Positions 1-6,838 of a stretch of 9,082 bases of DNA are shown in pieces. Source of the DNA: Desulfobacterales bacterium. GTDB lineage: Bacteria; Desulfobacterota; Desulfobacteria; Desulfobacterales; JASFBJ01. Where the stretch lies: positions 1 to 9,082 of the forward strand of contig JASFBJ010000145.1 of the NCBI GenBank assembly GCA_030149585.1, read 5' to 3'. The notes under the pieces are model-generated. The model worked only from the letters and a program-made list of their open reading frames with translations, did not search any database and was not told the origin of the DNA. The position numbers and the translations under genes are program-made. Positions within the stretch are counted from its first letter, which is position 1. Every line of letters begins with the position of its first letter.

Positions 1-140
1 TTTTCATGATTTGTTTTTGTAAGTTAATCAGCAACGGCACCACCAATTCTAATTATGGCTTTAGGCGGAGCAAAATTATAACGTGGGAGAGAGGTGAGTG
101 ATATTTATACGAAATAATCACATCAGTCTTTTTAATTCAG
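1..140. other. Unassigned left-edge sequence, downstream of rmuC
   Basis: I see no supported gene here. A plus-strand frame is open from the left edge and stops with TGA at 99-101; from the ATG at 6 it would give 31 residues without a ribosome binding site. A minus-strand frame gives about 25 residues ending in GGAVAD at a TAA near position 27, but it has no start codon. Either could be the tail of something larger, yet neither is long enough to judge. No hairpin followed by a T-run is visible after the rmuC stop, so I cannot place an rmuC terminator. Confidence 0.3.
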
Positions 141-1601
141 CTATCCTTCGGCTTTTTCCAGCAGAGCCGGATCTAATTCCTTTTTTACCTGAATTCCCAA
201 TTTCCGCATGGCTTGAGCACGCCTGACCAGGTTGCCACGGCCGATACTTAAACGATTATGGGCCAGATGATAAGCCTCCTGGGCTTTGGCAAGCGAAAGG
301 CCGACCTCTTCTAAAACTATTACAAATCCAACAAATTTTTCATAAAGGCCGGCAGCTTTACTGGCTATCTCACGGGCATTGCGGTTTTGCTGCTCAGTTC
401 TCCAAATATCCTGAATAACTCTTAAACTTACCATCAGGGAAGCAGGGCTGACAATTATTATATTTTGTTGATAAGCCTCATTAAAAAGATAATGGGCCTT
501 TTCCATTAAAATCATATAGGCGGCTTCAATAGGAACAAACATTAAAACAAAATCAAGCGTCCGAATTCCTTTTAGTTCATCATATTTTTTTGCGCTCAGC
601 TTTTGAAAATGGCGCCGCACCGAGTCTACATGCTCTTTCAAGGCTATCTTTCGTTCATGGCTGGAAGAAGCTGAATGCAACCTCTCATAGGCTGTCAGGG
701 AGACTTTGGAATCAATGATGATATCTCTTTTATCAGGGAGCCTGATAATAACGTCCGGTTGAAATCTTTGTCCGTTCTCTCCTTTCAAGTTTACCTGAAC
801 TTCAAATTCACGACCCTTTTTAAGGCCTGAACCTTCCAGCACCTTTTCCAAAATCATTTCGCCCCAATTACCCTGAATCTTTGAATCACCTTTTAGAGCA
901 TTGGTCAAATTAAGCGCATCCCTGCTGATTTGCAGATTAAGATCTTTAAGATGATGGATCTCATTAACCAGAGCCGCTTGGTCACGGGCCCCTTTATCAT
1001 AGACTTCTTCCACCCGTTTTTTAAACACCCCGATTTTTTCTGAAAGAGGATTCAAAAGCCGGCTCAAACCAGCCTCGCTCATTTTATCAAATTTTTGCTG
1101 CTGTTTTTCAAATATCTTGTTAACAAGATTCTGAAACTCTACTTCCATTTGTTTACGGGTTTCATTTAAATTCTTTATTTTTTCTTTTGCCTGGCGCTCT
1201 TCCAACTGACGCACGGTAGTCAATTCTACCACCTGCTTTTCCAGCCTGGTATTGGCCTGCTGCTGTCTCTCGATAGTTAGGTAATTTTCACGGAGACGGT
1301 TTTCCAGCTTTGGAATCCGGGTTAATTCCTGTTCCAAAGCAGCCCTGGCAGCCGTCATATCCCTTAATCCAGCACTATTTTTTATCAAAGCACCTTCAAG
1401 TTCTGATAATCTTGATTTATAATCCTGAAGTGCTATCTCTCCAAAAGCCAGTTTTTCTTTAAGAGAGGTCAGTTGAAGCTGCCCAACCAGTTTAAATTTT
1501 TCAGCCATGGATTTTAATCTTAGGCGATAGAAAAGCCAGGCAGCTATCACTCCAAATAAAATTCCTGCCGTAAATAGTATAATGCTGTAAATATCAGGCA
1601 T
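141..1601 (-). CDS. rmuC: DNA recombination protein RmuC
   Basis: Complete 486-residue member of the RmuC family; the E. coli protein is of similar length. Seen in order: one hydrophobic N-terminal segment (about residues 6-25) followed by basic residues, which fits an inner-membrane anchor with the body in the cytoplasm; a long charged, Q/E/K-rich coiled coil (about 30-175); then the conserved RmuC domain (about 180-470). Domain landmarks are GNWGE (244-248) and the PD...DSK arrangement (P282-D283 and D297-S-K299), which matches the PD-(D/E)xK nuclease pattern proposed for this family. The family is known for limiting inversions at short inverted repeats, and a nuclease role is inferred. The ATG start is preceded by AAGGAAGG at 5 nt. 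The gene lies beyond the terminator of the upstream operon, so it should have its own promoter between about 1615 and 1703; I found no convincing -35/-10 pair there. It has no evident functional link with the secreted-protein genes. Confidence 0.93.
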   Translation of the reverse strand: MPDIYSIILFTAGILFGVIAAWLFYRLRLKSMAEKFKLVGQLQLTSLKEKLAFGEIALQDYKSRLSELEGALIKNSAGLRDMTAARAALEQELTRIPKLENRLRENYLTIERQQQANTRLEKQVVELTTVRQLEERQAKEKIKNLNETRKQMEVEFQNLVNKIFEKQQQKFDKMSEAGLSRLLNPLSEKIGVFKKRVEEVYDKGARDQAALVNEIHHLKDLNLQISRDALNLTNALKGDSKIQGNWGEMILEKVLEGSGLKKGREFEVQVNLKGENGQRFQPDVIIRLPDKRDIIIDSKVSLTAYERLHSASSSHERKIALKEHVDSVRRHFQKLSAKKYDELKGIRTLDFVLMFVPIEAAYMILMEKAHYLFNEAYQQNIIIVSPASLMVSLRVIQDIWRTEQQNRNAREIASKAAGLYEKFVGFVIVLEEVGLSLAKAQEAYHLAHNRLSIGRGNLVRRAQAMRKLGIQVKKELDPALLEKAEG

Positions 1602-1606
1602 CCAGC

Positions 1607-1614
1607 CCTTCCTT
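1607..1614 (-). promoter_or_regulatory. Ribosome binding site of rmuC
   Basis: Minus-strand AAGGAAGG ends 5 nt before the ATG at 1601, which supports that start and places the membrane anchor at the extreme N-terminus. Confidence 0.7.
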
Positions 1615-1703
1615 TTTGCTTTGATTTCCGTGCGCGTTGAACCTTTGTATCAAGTCTAACATTTTGTATCCATTAAGCAACTGGAAATATCAACCAGGTG
1701 GAC

Positions 1704-1745
1704 TAAAAACAAAAGGCCGATGCTTGAGAATATCAAGCATCGGCC
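1704..1745 (-). terminator. Rho-independent terminator of the secreted-protein operon
   Basis: A perfect 13-bp inverted repeat (arms 1715-1727 and 1733-1745, minus-strand stem starting GGCCGATGCTTGA) encloses a 5-nt loop. Read on the minus strand, the stem is followed at once by TTTTGTTTTT, the expected U-tract. On the plus strand the stem is followed by a mixed sequence without a T-run, so the direction is clearly minus. It lies about 70 nt after the stop of the PPC-module lipoprotein gene and separates that operon from rmuC. Confidence 0.92.
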
Positions 1746-1816
1746 CATAGTTTTAAACTTATTTATCCGTATTTTCTTCCCGCCGGCTCCCTAATCGATT
1801 AAACTAATCTTTTAGA

Positions 1817-4084
1817 TTAATTTGCGGGACGGGATTCACCTGGATGGTAAATCAGGGTTAATTTAAAATAATAGGGCAGATTTCCACCCCAGTCATCATC
1901 CGGTGCATTATCTACAAAATCAAAATCGCTCATGCTGATATAAAACCTGGGTGAATCTGCGGCCCAGGCATCCCCTACCCAGAATTCATCAAAACCATCA
2001 CTAAGATTAATTTCTGTCGTAGCTTCCGGAGTTGTGTCTCCATTGCCGGCAAAGATGCAGCTTGCACTGCTGGGACGGTCAACCAGAACCTGATCTTGAT
2101 TTGAATCCCGATAAAATTCCCAGGAATATTCTACCTCTGAGCCATCACCAACATGCAGTTCCATCTTGATCTCATAATACCAGTCTGTATCAGTGGCAAC
2201 ATAGGGGCCTAAATTCACTTCGAAAAAGTCCATATCCCGCTGGTAGTCCATATAACCGCCAATCCAGGGGAAGGAAATAGTAGTCAGGCCTTCTGCTGTC
2301 GTAGTTGTAATCCAGTTCGGCAATGTATCCTGATGGAAATCAAGCAAAGAGCTGTTAACTTTATACTGGGTTTCCTGGATTGAACTATGCTGCAAGGTAA
2401 TGGTTGAGGTTTCATCAAGTTCATTGGGTTCAGCATAATATTGGGTATCAGCCAAATCTCCATAACCATCAGTTGGCAGAGCTGTTATAAACTGCTTTAT
2501 ATCTGCTTTGATCTCATAAGCAATAGCTGAATCTCCATCATCTCCCTGATAATCACAGACCTTGAAAAAATAAGTCAGGTCCTGGTCTGATTTGGGAACC
2601 AGAATACTCATTTTAAGATGGGTAGCGCCATCTTCTCCATTACTGTCAAATACTTTTTTTACTATACTGCTTCCATAAAGAATACTCAAATAATACTCCA
2701 CATCCGAAGCCGCTGAATTTTGCAGATCAATTTCCAGAACCTGGGCTTGAATCGGATCCACAGCCGGCACACTTATTTTATACCAGTCCACATCTCCCCT
2801 AAAGCCTATATAGGCGTCTGAAACAGCCGCAGCTCCAGCAGTTAATTCCACTGCCGTATCCGGAGAATTGCCCAGATTGGCGGCGTCATTTGGATCAGTT
2901 ATTGTCAGTACATCCAAAGAGACCTCATAAGAAGCAGGCTGGGTAATAGCCTGCCCGTCTGCCGCCTCTATCATCAGATAATGATAATCTCCTTCACCAG
3001 CTCTGATCTGGGTTGCATAAACCGTAATCCCGCCTGACTGATCGTGAGTTAAAAGCAGATTATTATCGGCATCTTCAACATTTATCTGATATTTAAAATT
3101 TATATTCGCTACGGTAAAGGTCAGGTTCAAAACTTTCAGCCCGCTGCCGGTTGTTGAAAACCGATACCAGTCTTGGTCTCCACTATAATCAAGCGATCCA
3201 CTGATCTCCATTGGAGAGCCGGCAGACACCAAAGTCGCAGTCCCAGCCGTATCATTTTGCCGATTTTCATCTGTGTCAATGGAATTAATGCAGATCTGAT
3301 AAGTGGAAGAGTTATCAAAATCATTCCTCCCATTTTCATCCACCAACACATAATAATCACCGGCCAAAAGGCTGAGCCGCATATAATATTGATTGTCCCG
3401 GCCTGTTGCCAGATTATCAATCAACTCGCCGGCACTATCATATAAATCTAAAGTCAGCTTAACTTCAGTGCCGCCCTGATAGGGCGTATAATCAACTTTA
3501 ACTTCATAAATCCCATCTGTAGCAGCCGTAAACCGGAAACAATCAACATCTCCGATCGAATTGATGGCATCAACCTGGCAGCTTTGTTCGTCATCCACTG
3601 TGATTGAAACTGCCTGGGAAAAATTTTCATTCCCCTGGTCTGAGGTAGTAAAATCAATTTTCAGGTAATAATTATTATCTGAGCATTCATCATCTTTAAG
3701 ATCACGCACGGCAATATAGATATCTTTTGGAGTATCAATATAGATATATAATTTTATATCCGCCGGCAGCTGACTATCCTCCATGGCATGGTCTGCATAG
3801 AGCCTGATTTTTTCGCCACTTGCGTTTTCTTCATAAACAGATACCAAAAGGTCAACATCCGCCCTGTAAGTATTGCTGCGGCAACTGATTTCCATTACAG
3901 TGTTGGCTTCAGCAACCCGATAGTGATACCAGTCAACATCTCCAACACTTGCTATTTGTCCGGTTGCATCCTGCCGCAAATTAAGTTCAGTAACCGGATC
4001 TTCATCGCGTGATGGATTATCCGATCCTGAACACCCAAAAATAAGCAATAATAAAGCAGGAATAATAAGATATAATTTTTTCAT
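1817..4084 (-). CDS. Lipoprotein with five PPC-like beta modules
   Basis: A 755-residue exported protein of unknown function. The ATG at 4084 gives a clean lipoprotein signal: MKK, hydrophobic residues 6-16, then IFG|C with C18 lipidated, followed by a Ser/Asp linker; +2 is Ser, compatible with outer-membrane sorting. The body holds about five modules resembling bacterial pre-peptidase C-terminal (PPC) domains. Each opens with an acidic N/D-rich segment plus a T/A strand (for example EPNE near 552), has a GDVDWY-type core (residues 48, 178, 302, 430, and a divergent MDFFEV near 618), and closes with a YYLKI-type strand. The first four cores are spaced 124-130 residues apart; the fifth module is longer, with an insertion. 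PPC domains usually accompany secreted peptidases, but no peptidase motif is seen, so a binding or adhesive role is inferred. It is the last gene of the operon: its start is 13 nt after the VWA gene stop and the terminator follows. The frame also allows a GTG at 4093, which is less likely. Confidence 0.85.
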   Translation of the reverse strand: MKKLYLIIPALLLLIFGCSGSDNPSRDEDPVTELNLRQDATGQIASVGDVDWYHYRVAEANTVMEISCRSNTYRADVDLLVSVYEENASGEKIRLYADHAMEDSQLPADIKLYIYIDTPKDIYIAVRDLKDDECSDNNYYLKIDFTTSDQGNENFSQAVSITVDDEQSCQVDAINSIGDVDCFRFTAATDGIYEVKVDYTPYQGGTEVKLTLDLYDSAGELIDNLATGRDNQYYMRLSLLAGDYYVLVDENGRNDFDNSSTYQICINSIDTDENRQNDTAGTATLVSAGSPMEISGSLDYSGDQDWYRFSTTGSGLKVLNLTFTVANINFKYQINVEDADNNLLLTHDQSGGITVYATQIRAGEGDYHYLMIEAADGQAITQPASYEVSLDVLTITDPNDAANLGNSPDTAVELTAGAAAVSDAYIGFRGDVDWYKISVPAVDPIQAQVLEIDLQNSAASDVEYYLSILYGSSIVKKVFDSNGEDGATHLKMSILVPKSDQDLTYFFKVCDYQGDDGDSAIAYEIKADIKQFITALPTDGYGDLADTQYYAEPNELDETSTITLQHSSIQETQYKVNSSLLDFHQDTLPNWITTTTAEGLTTISFPWIGGYMDYQRDMDFFEVNLGPYVATDTDWYYEIKMELHVGDGSEVEYSWEFYRDSNQDQVLVDRPSSASCIFAGNGDTTPEATTEINLSDGFDEFWVGDAWAADSPRFYISMSDFDFVDNAPDDDWGGNLPYYFKLTLIYHPGESRPAN

Positions 4085-4090
4085 TTCATT

Positions 4091-4096
4091 CACCTT
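4091..4096 (-). promoter_or_regulatory. Ribosome binding site deciding the PPC lipoprotein start
   Basis: Minus-strand AAGGTG lies 6 nt before the ATG at 4084. It overlaps the alternative in-frame GTG at 4093, which would itself lack a Shine-Dalgarno sequence, so the ATG is preferred. Confidence 0.6.
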
Positions 4097-4097
4097 T

Positions 4098-5750
4098 TTA
4101 TTGGATTAATGTAAAATCACCAGGCGTCAGGACAATATCCTTGTTATCATCTCCCAGATTGATAATAACTTCCGCCATTCTGAAAATAGGCGAGATATCC
4201 GGTCTGTCTTCCGGAACCTCTGCAATATAAAAACGAATCAGATTATCGCCGGCCCGCCAGACATCTCCGTTGACTTTGGTATATCCGGTAGTTCTCATCA
4301 CATCGATATTGCTGATCTCAAAGTGGTACTGCCGTACATAGGATTCCATGGAAGTTCCCTGATCAATGGAAATCAGACCCTGATCCTGAATATCGTACTG
4401 ATAGGCATATCGTTCCCTGATTTTCGGATCATTGGCAATTACATTGGAATGATGCTGAATCTCTTCCAGATCAATAGTGCCGTCAAAATCATGATCAGCT
4501 GATTCCTGAACTTCCAGAGGGTTGGTTCCCATGTTGAACTCAATGCCGTCCGGTGCCCCGTCGCCATCAGTATCCGCCACAAAACGATTAGTACCTTTTA
4601 TAAATTCTTCGCAGTCGGTCAGACCGTCATTATCTGAATCAGGCCAGGAACCATCAGGCAGCATGGTGTAGGTGTTACATAAGCTGTCCTCGACCAATGG
4701 ATCCAGTTCATGCCCTGGCGAACTCACCTTGGTTTCAAAAAAATCACCCAGTCCGTCACCATCAGTATCCTTTAAAGTGGGATCGGTTCCCAAAGTTGTC
4801 TCTTCATTATCAGATAATCCATCACCATCACTGTCAACATAGATCAGTTCGATTCCAGGTTTAACATTATAATTGCACGCAACCATATATTTAATTTTAT
4901 ATTCAAAGGCCAGTCGCATATCCACAATATTGATAAAATCAATGGATTCAGCAGATTCAAATATACTGAACTGGCCATTTCCGCGATTGGACATACCCTG
5001 CAAGGTTGCTTCGCATAATCCCTGTACGTACTGGTCCATTTCACTCGTGCCAAAAGATTCGGTTAATAAAAATGTGTGGAAATTAAAACCGGCCACACCT
5101 CTTTCAGTAACCATCTCATTAAGATCATCCACCCTGCCCCAGATATCCAGGTCGTCCTGGGGGCCGCTTCCGGTATTGGACATTCCGTCACTCAAAAATA
5201 CTACAATATATTTAGTGCGAATCAAATTATCCTGATTTTCGGTGTTAATAATATCCTGCTCAATATCGTGATAGATTGAATCCAGAGTTCCAAGATAATC
5301 CGTCATTGAATCAACATGCTGGTTATCCAGCACCCTGTTAAGTTCATCAGGATCTTTGGTAAAACCGGCCATCATCCCGCCTCCAGGTCCAATGACCCGG
5401 GTAACATCAAATACATCAAGATTCCAGAGCATAATCTCAAATGATGTATTTTCGTTGGTGTTATACTGATTAATAAAATTTCTTACAGCATCAAGGCGAA
5501 GATAATGGGGATCTGATCCACCTTCAAGGCCCATGGACGCGTCTCCCATGCTCAAAGAGCAGTCAATTGCAAAAAGAACCTTTACAGGGAAACTGATCTC
5601 ATCCGGACTCTCAGTGGTAAAAGTGCCGCGGATAGATGCCTTATGCCGATCCTGAGTGTATTCAAGATCCGGTGAATTATCACAGGCAATCACCAGCAGA
5701 AATACTACCCCGATCAGAATAGTAGTTATTATATATTTTAGCCTATTCAC
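4098..5750 (-). CDS. VWA-domain lipoprotein with C-terminal TSP3 repeats
   Basis: A 550-residue exported protein from a GTG start. Signal: MNRLKY, hydrophobic 8-21, lipobox VIA|C with C23. The VWA domain spans about 55-290. Its MIDAS metal site is intact: D63-x-S65-x-S67, a candidate T150 before D151, and FLSDG with D188. Five bacterial-type TSP3 acidic loops follow (DSDGDG at 306, DTDGDG at 328, DSDNDG at 371, DTDGDG at 393, DHDFDG at 419), several with the ExxxGTDP tail; these probably bind calcium. A C-terminal region (about 440-550) has no family I recognise and looks beta-rich. VWA lipoproteins bind ligands through the MIDAS metal; the myxobacterial adhesin CglB is one example, but orthology cannot be claimed here. 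Asp at +2 would mean inner-membrane retention under the E. coli rule, which may not apply in this lineage. It is the middle gene of the operon, overlapping the TSP3 gene by 8 nt. The frame is open upstream to 5948, but that extension only shadows the TSP3 gene. Confidence 0.88.
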   Translation of the reverse strand: MNRLKYIITTILIGVVFLLVIACDNSPDLEYTQDRHKASIRGTFTTESPDEISFPVKVLFAIDCSLSMGDASMGLEGGSDPHYLRLDAVRNFINQYNTNENTSFEIMLWNLDVFDVTRVIGPGGGMMAGFTKDPDELNRVLDNQHVDSMTDYLGTLDSIYHDIEQDIINTENQDNLIRTKYIVVFLSDGMSNTGSGPQDDLDIWGRVDDLNEMVTERGVAGFNFHTFLLTESFGTSEMDQYVQGLCEATLQGMSNRGNGQFSIFESAESIDFINIVDMRLAFEYKIKYMVACNYNVKPGIELIYVDSDGDGLSDNEETTLGTDPTLKDTDGDGLGDFFETKVSSPGHELDPLVEDSLCNTYTMLPDGSWPDSDNDGLTDCEEFIKGTNRFVADTDGDGAPDGIEFNMGTNPLEVQESADHDFDGTIDLEEIQHHSNVIANDPKIRERYAYQYDIQDQGLISIDQGTSMESYVRQYHFEISNIDVMRTTGYTKVNGDVWRAGDNLIRFYIAEVPEDRPDISPIFRMAEVIINLGDDNKDIVLTPGDFTLIQ

Positions 5751-6543
5751 AGGCATCTCCTTTGCCATCCTGATCTGAATCCGCCTGGTCGGCATTTGCC
5801 ACGGCCGGGCAGTTATCACAGGCATCACCAATCCCGTCTTCATCAGAATCATTATTTTCATAGGTATGACAGCGAGGACAAAGATCAGCACTGCCGACAA
5901 ATCCGTCATTATCCCAGTCTTCGTCACAGGCATCCCCTGCAGTATCATCGGTCATATAAAAATCACTGTTTTCCTGATTGGGATTATATGTTTTGCTGCA
6001 ATTATCAATCACATCCGGCACACCATCATTATCATCATCTTCATCGCATAGATCGCCAATTCCATCCCCATCATAATCCGCCTGATCAGGGTTTAAAACC
6101 AAGAGGCAATTATCAGCGCTGTTTGCAATTTCATCTCCATCCATATCATTATCGCAGGCATCCCCGAGACCGTCTCCATCTGTGTCCAGCTGGTCATTAT
6201 TGGCGATTTCCTCACAATTATCGCAGGCATCTCCATAATCATCACCATCCTGGTTTTCACTTTGGTCATTGGGGTAAGCAAAGCAGTTATCCAGAATATC
6301 AACTACTCCGTCTGCATCATAATCTTCCTGAAGCGCAAATAATGGTCCTAAATCATAACTAACGATGAGCGGCCCACCACCACCACCGCCGCCACCCAGA
6401 CCACCTGAGGGCGGAGCACCGCAAAAGTCCCCAACACACTCGTCAAACCATTCATTAAAATTAAAGGCTGCTGCCTTTTGTCCTGGAAATAAAAAATTTA
6501 ACAGGATTAACAATAAGGTTCCTATAAAAATGTAGTGTTTCAT
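5743..6543 (-). CDS. Secreted Cys-rich thrombospondin type 3 repeat protein
   Basis: A 266-residue protein with a signal peptide (basic start, hydrophobic 5-19, likely cleavage after KAAA near residue 26; no lipobox Cys). The mature part starts with a short Cys-containing segment (C36, C41), then a glycine linker with eight Gly in a row (51-58 region), then a hydrophobic stretch. From about residue 74 to the end it is a tandem of TSP3 repeats of the Cys-rich kind, with DxDxDG loops near 74, 120, 156, 169, 209, 232 and 255 and the typical GDACDNC spacing; 13 cysteines fit a disulfide ladder as in eukaryotic TSP3 domains. Calcium binding is expected from the family. One repeat (about 190-206) is degenerate, lacking a full DxDxDG. 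The protein ends within a repeat (GDACE) without an anchor or sorting tail, so it is probably held by a partner or released. It is the first gene of a three-gene operon, with GAGGA 5 nt before its ATG. Its exact function is unknown. Confidence 0.88.
   Translation of the reverse strand: MKHYIFIGTLLLILLNFLFPGQKAAAFNFNEWFDECVGDFCGAPPSGGLGGGGGGGGPLIVSYDLGPLFALQEDYDADGVVDILDNCFAYPNDQSENQDGDDYGDACDNCEEIANNDQLDTDGDGLGDACDNDMDGDEIANSADNCLLVLNPDQADYDGDGIGDLCDEDDDNDGVPDVIDNCSKTYNPNQENSDFYMTDDTAGDACDEDWDNDGFVGSADLCPRCHTYENNDSDEDGIGDACDNCPAVANADQADSDQDGKGDACE
5757..5763 (-). promoter_or_regulatory. Ribosome binding site deciding the GTG start of the VWA gene
   Basis: Minus-strand AAAGGAG sits inside the last codons of the TSP3 gene, 6 nt before the GTG at 5750. 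In-frame ATG codons at 5768 and 5756 have no such match, and the ATG at 5756 touches this site. The GTG start also puts the signal peptide right at the N-terminus. Confidence 0.75.
6373..6396 (-). repeat. Poly-glycine triplet tract in the TSP3 gene
   Basis: Eight consecutive glycine codons (GGT/GGC/GGG) form a short GGN tract that separates the N-terminal Cys segment from the TSP3 array. Being an in-frame triplet run, it could change length without breaking the gene; a flexible linker role is inferred. Confidence 0.7.
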
Positions 6544-6548
6544 TGTCT

Positions 6549-6553
6549 TCCTC
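6549..6553 (-). promoter_or_regulatory. Ribosome binding site of the TSP3 gene
   Basis: Minus-strand GAGGA lies 5 nt before the ATG at 6543, supporting this start. Confidence 0.6.
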
Positions 6554-6568
6554 TTTTGTTAAGTTAAT

Positions 6569-6574
6569 ATTATA
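6569..6574 (-). promoter_or_regulatory. Putative -10 box for the secreted-protein operon
   Basis: A perfect minus-strand TATAAT lies 25 nt before the TSP3 start codon and would give a leader of roughly 20 nt. No good -35 hexamer is found at 16-18 nt upstream and there is no extended TGn element. It is therefore either an activator-dependent promoter or a chance match in AT-rich DNA. Confidence 0.4.
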
Positions 6575-6838
6575 CTGCTCTTACAGCTTCTTTGTTTGCA
6601 CAAAGAATGCCGTCTTTGAAATTTTATCATTTTTTATTAAAGATGCTATTATCCGCTTATTCTTCTAAGTCAAAAAGATTTTTTATCATTTATTTGGTGT
6701 AATTTCAAATTATTATATGAAGTTATGCTTTTCAGCCGGCATGATCTTTTTCTTCTGACAAGACTGCCAGGATTATTATAGATAGAACAGAAAGTATAAG
6801 GTGAGCAAATATCGTAATACTGTATACAAAAAAATACT

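Larger units (their letters stand above)
6544..6838. other. Intergenic region between the two secreted-protein transcription units
   Basis: This AT-rich stretch of 295 nt has no open frame worth reporting. Besides the putative -10 box and ribosome binding site near its left end I see only a weak 6-bp hairpin at 6755-6770 without a T-run on either strand. No terminator for the propeller-like lipoprotein gene can be recognised, so read-through into the next operon is possible. Confidence 0.5.

Noticed and set aside
4082..4093. GTG at 4093 as start of the PPC-module lipoprotein
   Set aside because: It has no Shine-Dalgarno of its own and overlaps the AAGGTG that serves the ATG at 4084. The difference is only three residues, so an error here would matter little.
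5751..5948. N-terminal extension of the VWA gene by 66 residues
   Set aside because: It lies wholly inside the TSP3 coding sequence, would bury the lipoprotein signal peptide, and the GTG at 5750 has an ideally placed AAAGGAG.
6093..6302. Minus-strand frame within the TSP3 gene in another phase
   Set aside because: It is an out-of-frame reading of the repeat array, low in complexity and rich in Met and Ile, without a ribosome binding site.
4461..6330. Periodic GAT/GGC-rich DNA considered as a CRISPR-like or satellite array
   Set aside because: The periodicity follows from protein repeats (DxDxDG); the units vary in length and sequence at the DNA level and there are no identical repeats with unique spacers.
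5796..6362. Long plus-strand open frame rich in His, Arg and Pro, opposite the TSP3 gene
   Set aside because: It is the antisense image of the GAT/GGT-rich TSP3 repeats, which read as His/Pro codons on the other strand. It has no signal, domain or plausible ribosome binding site.
6755..6770. Hairpin considered as terminator for the propeller-like lipoprotein gene
   Set aside because: The stem is only six pairs with one G-U, and no T-run follows on either strand.
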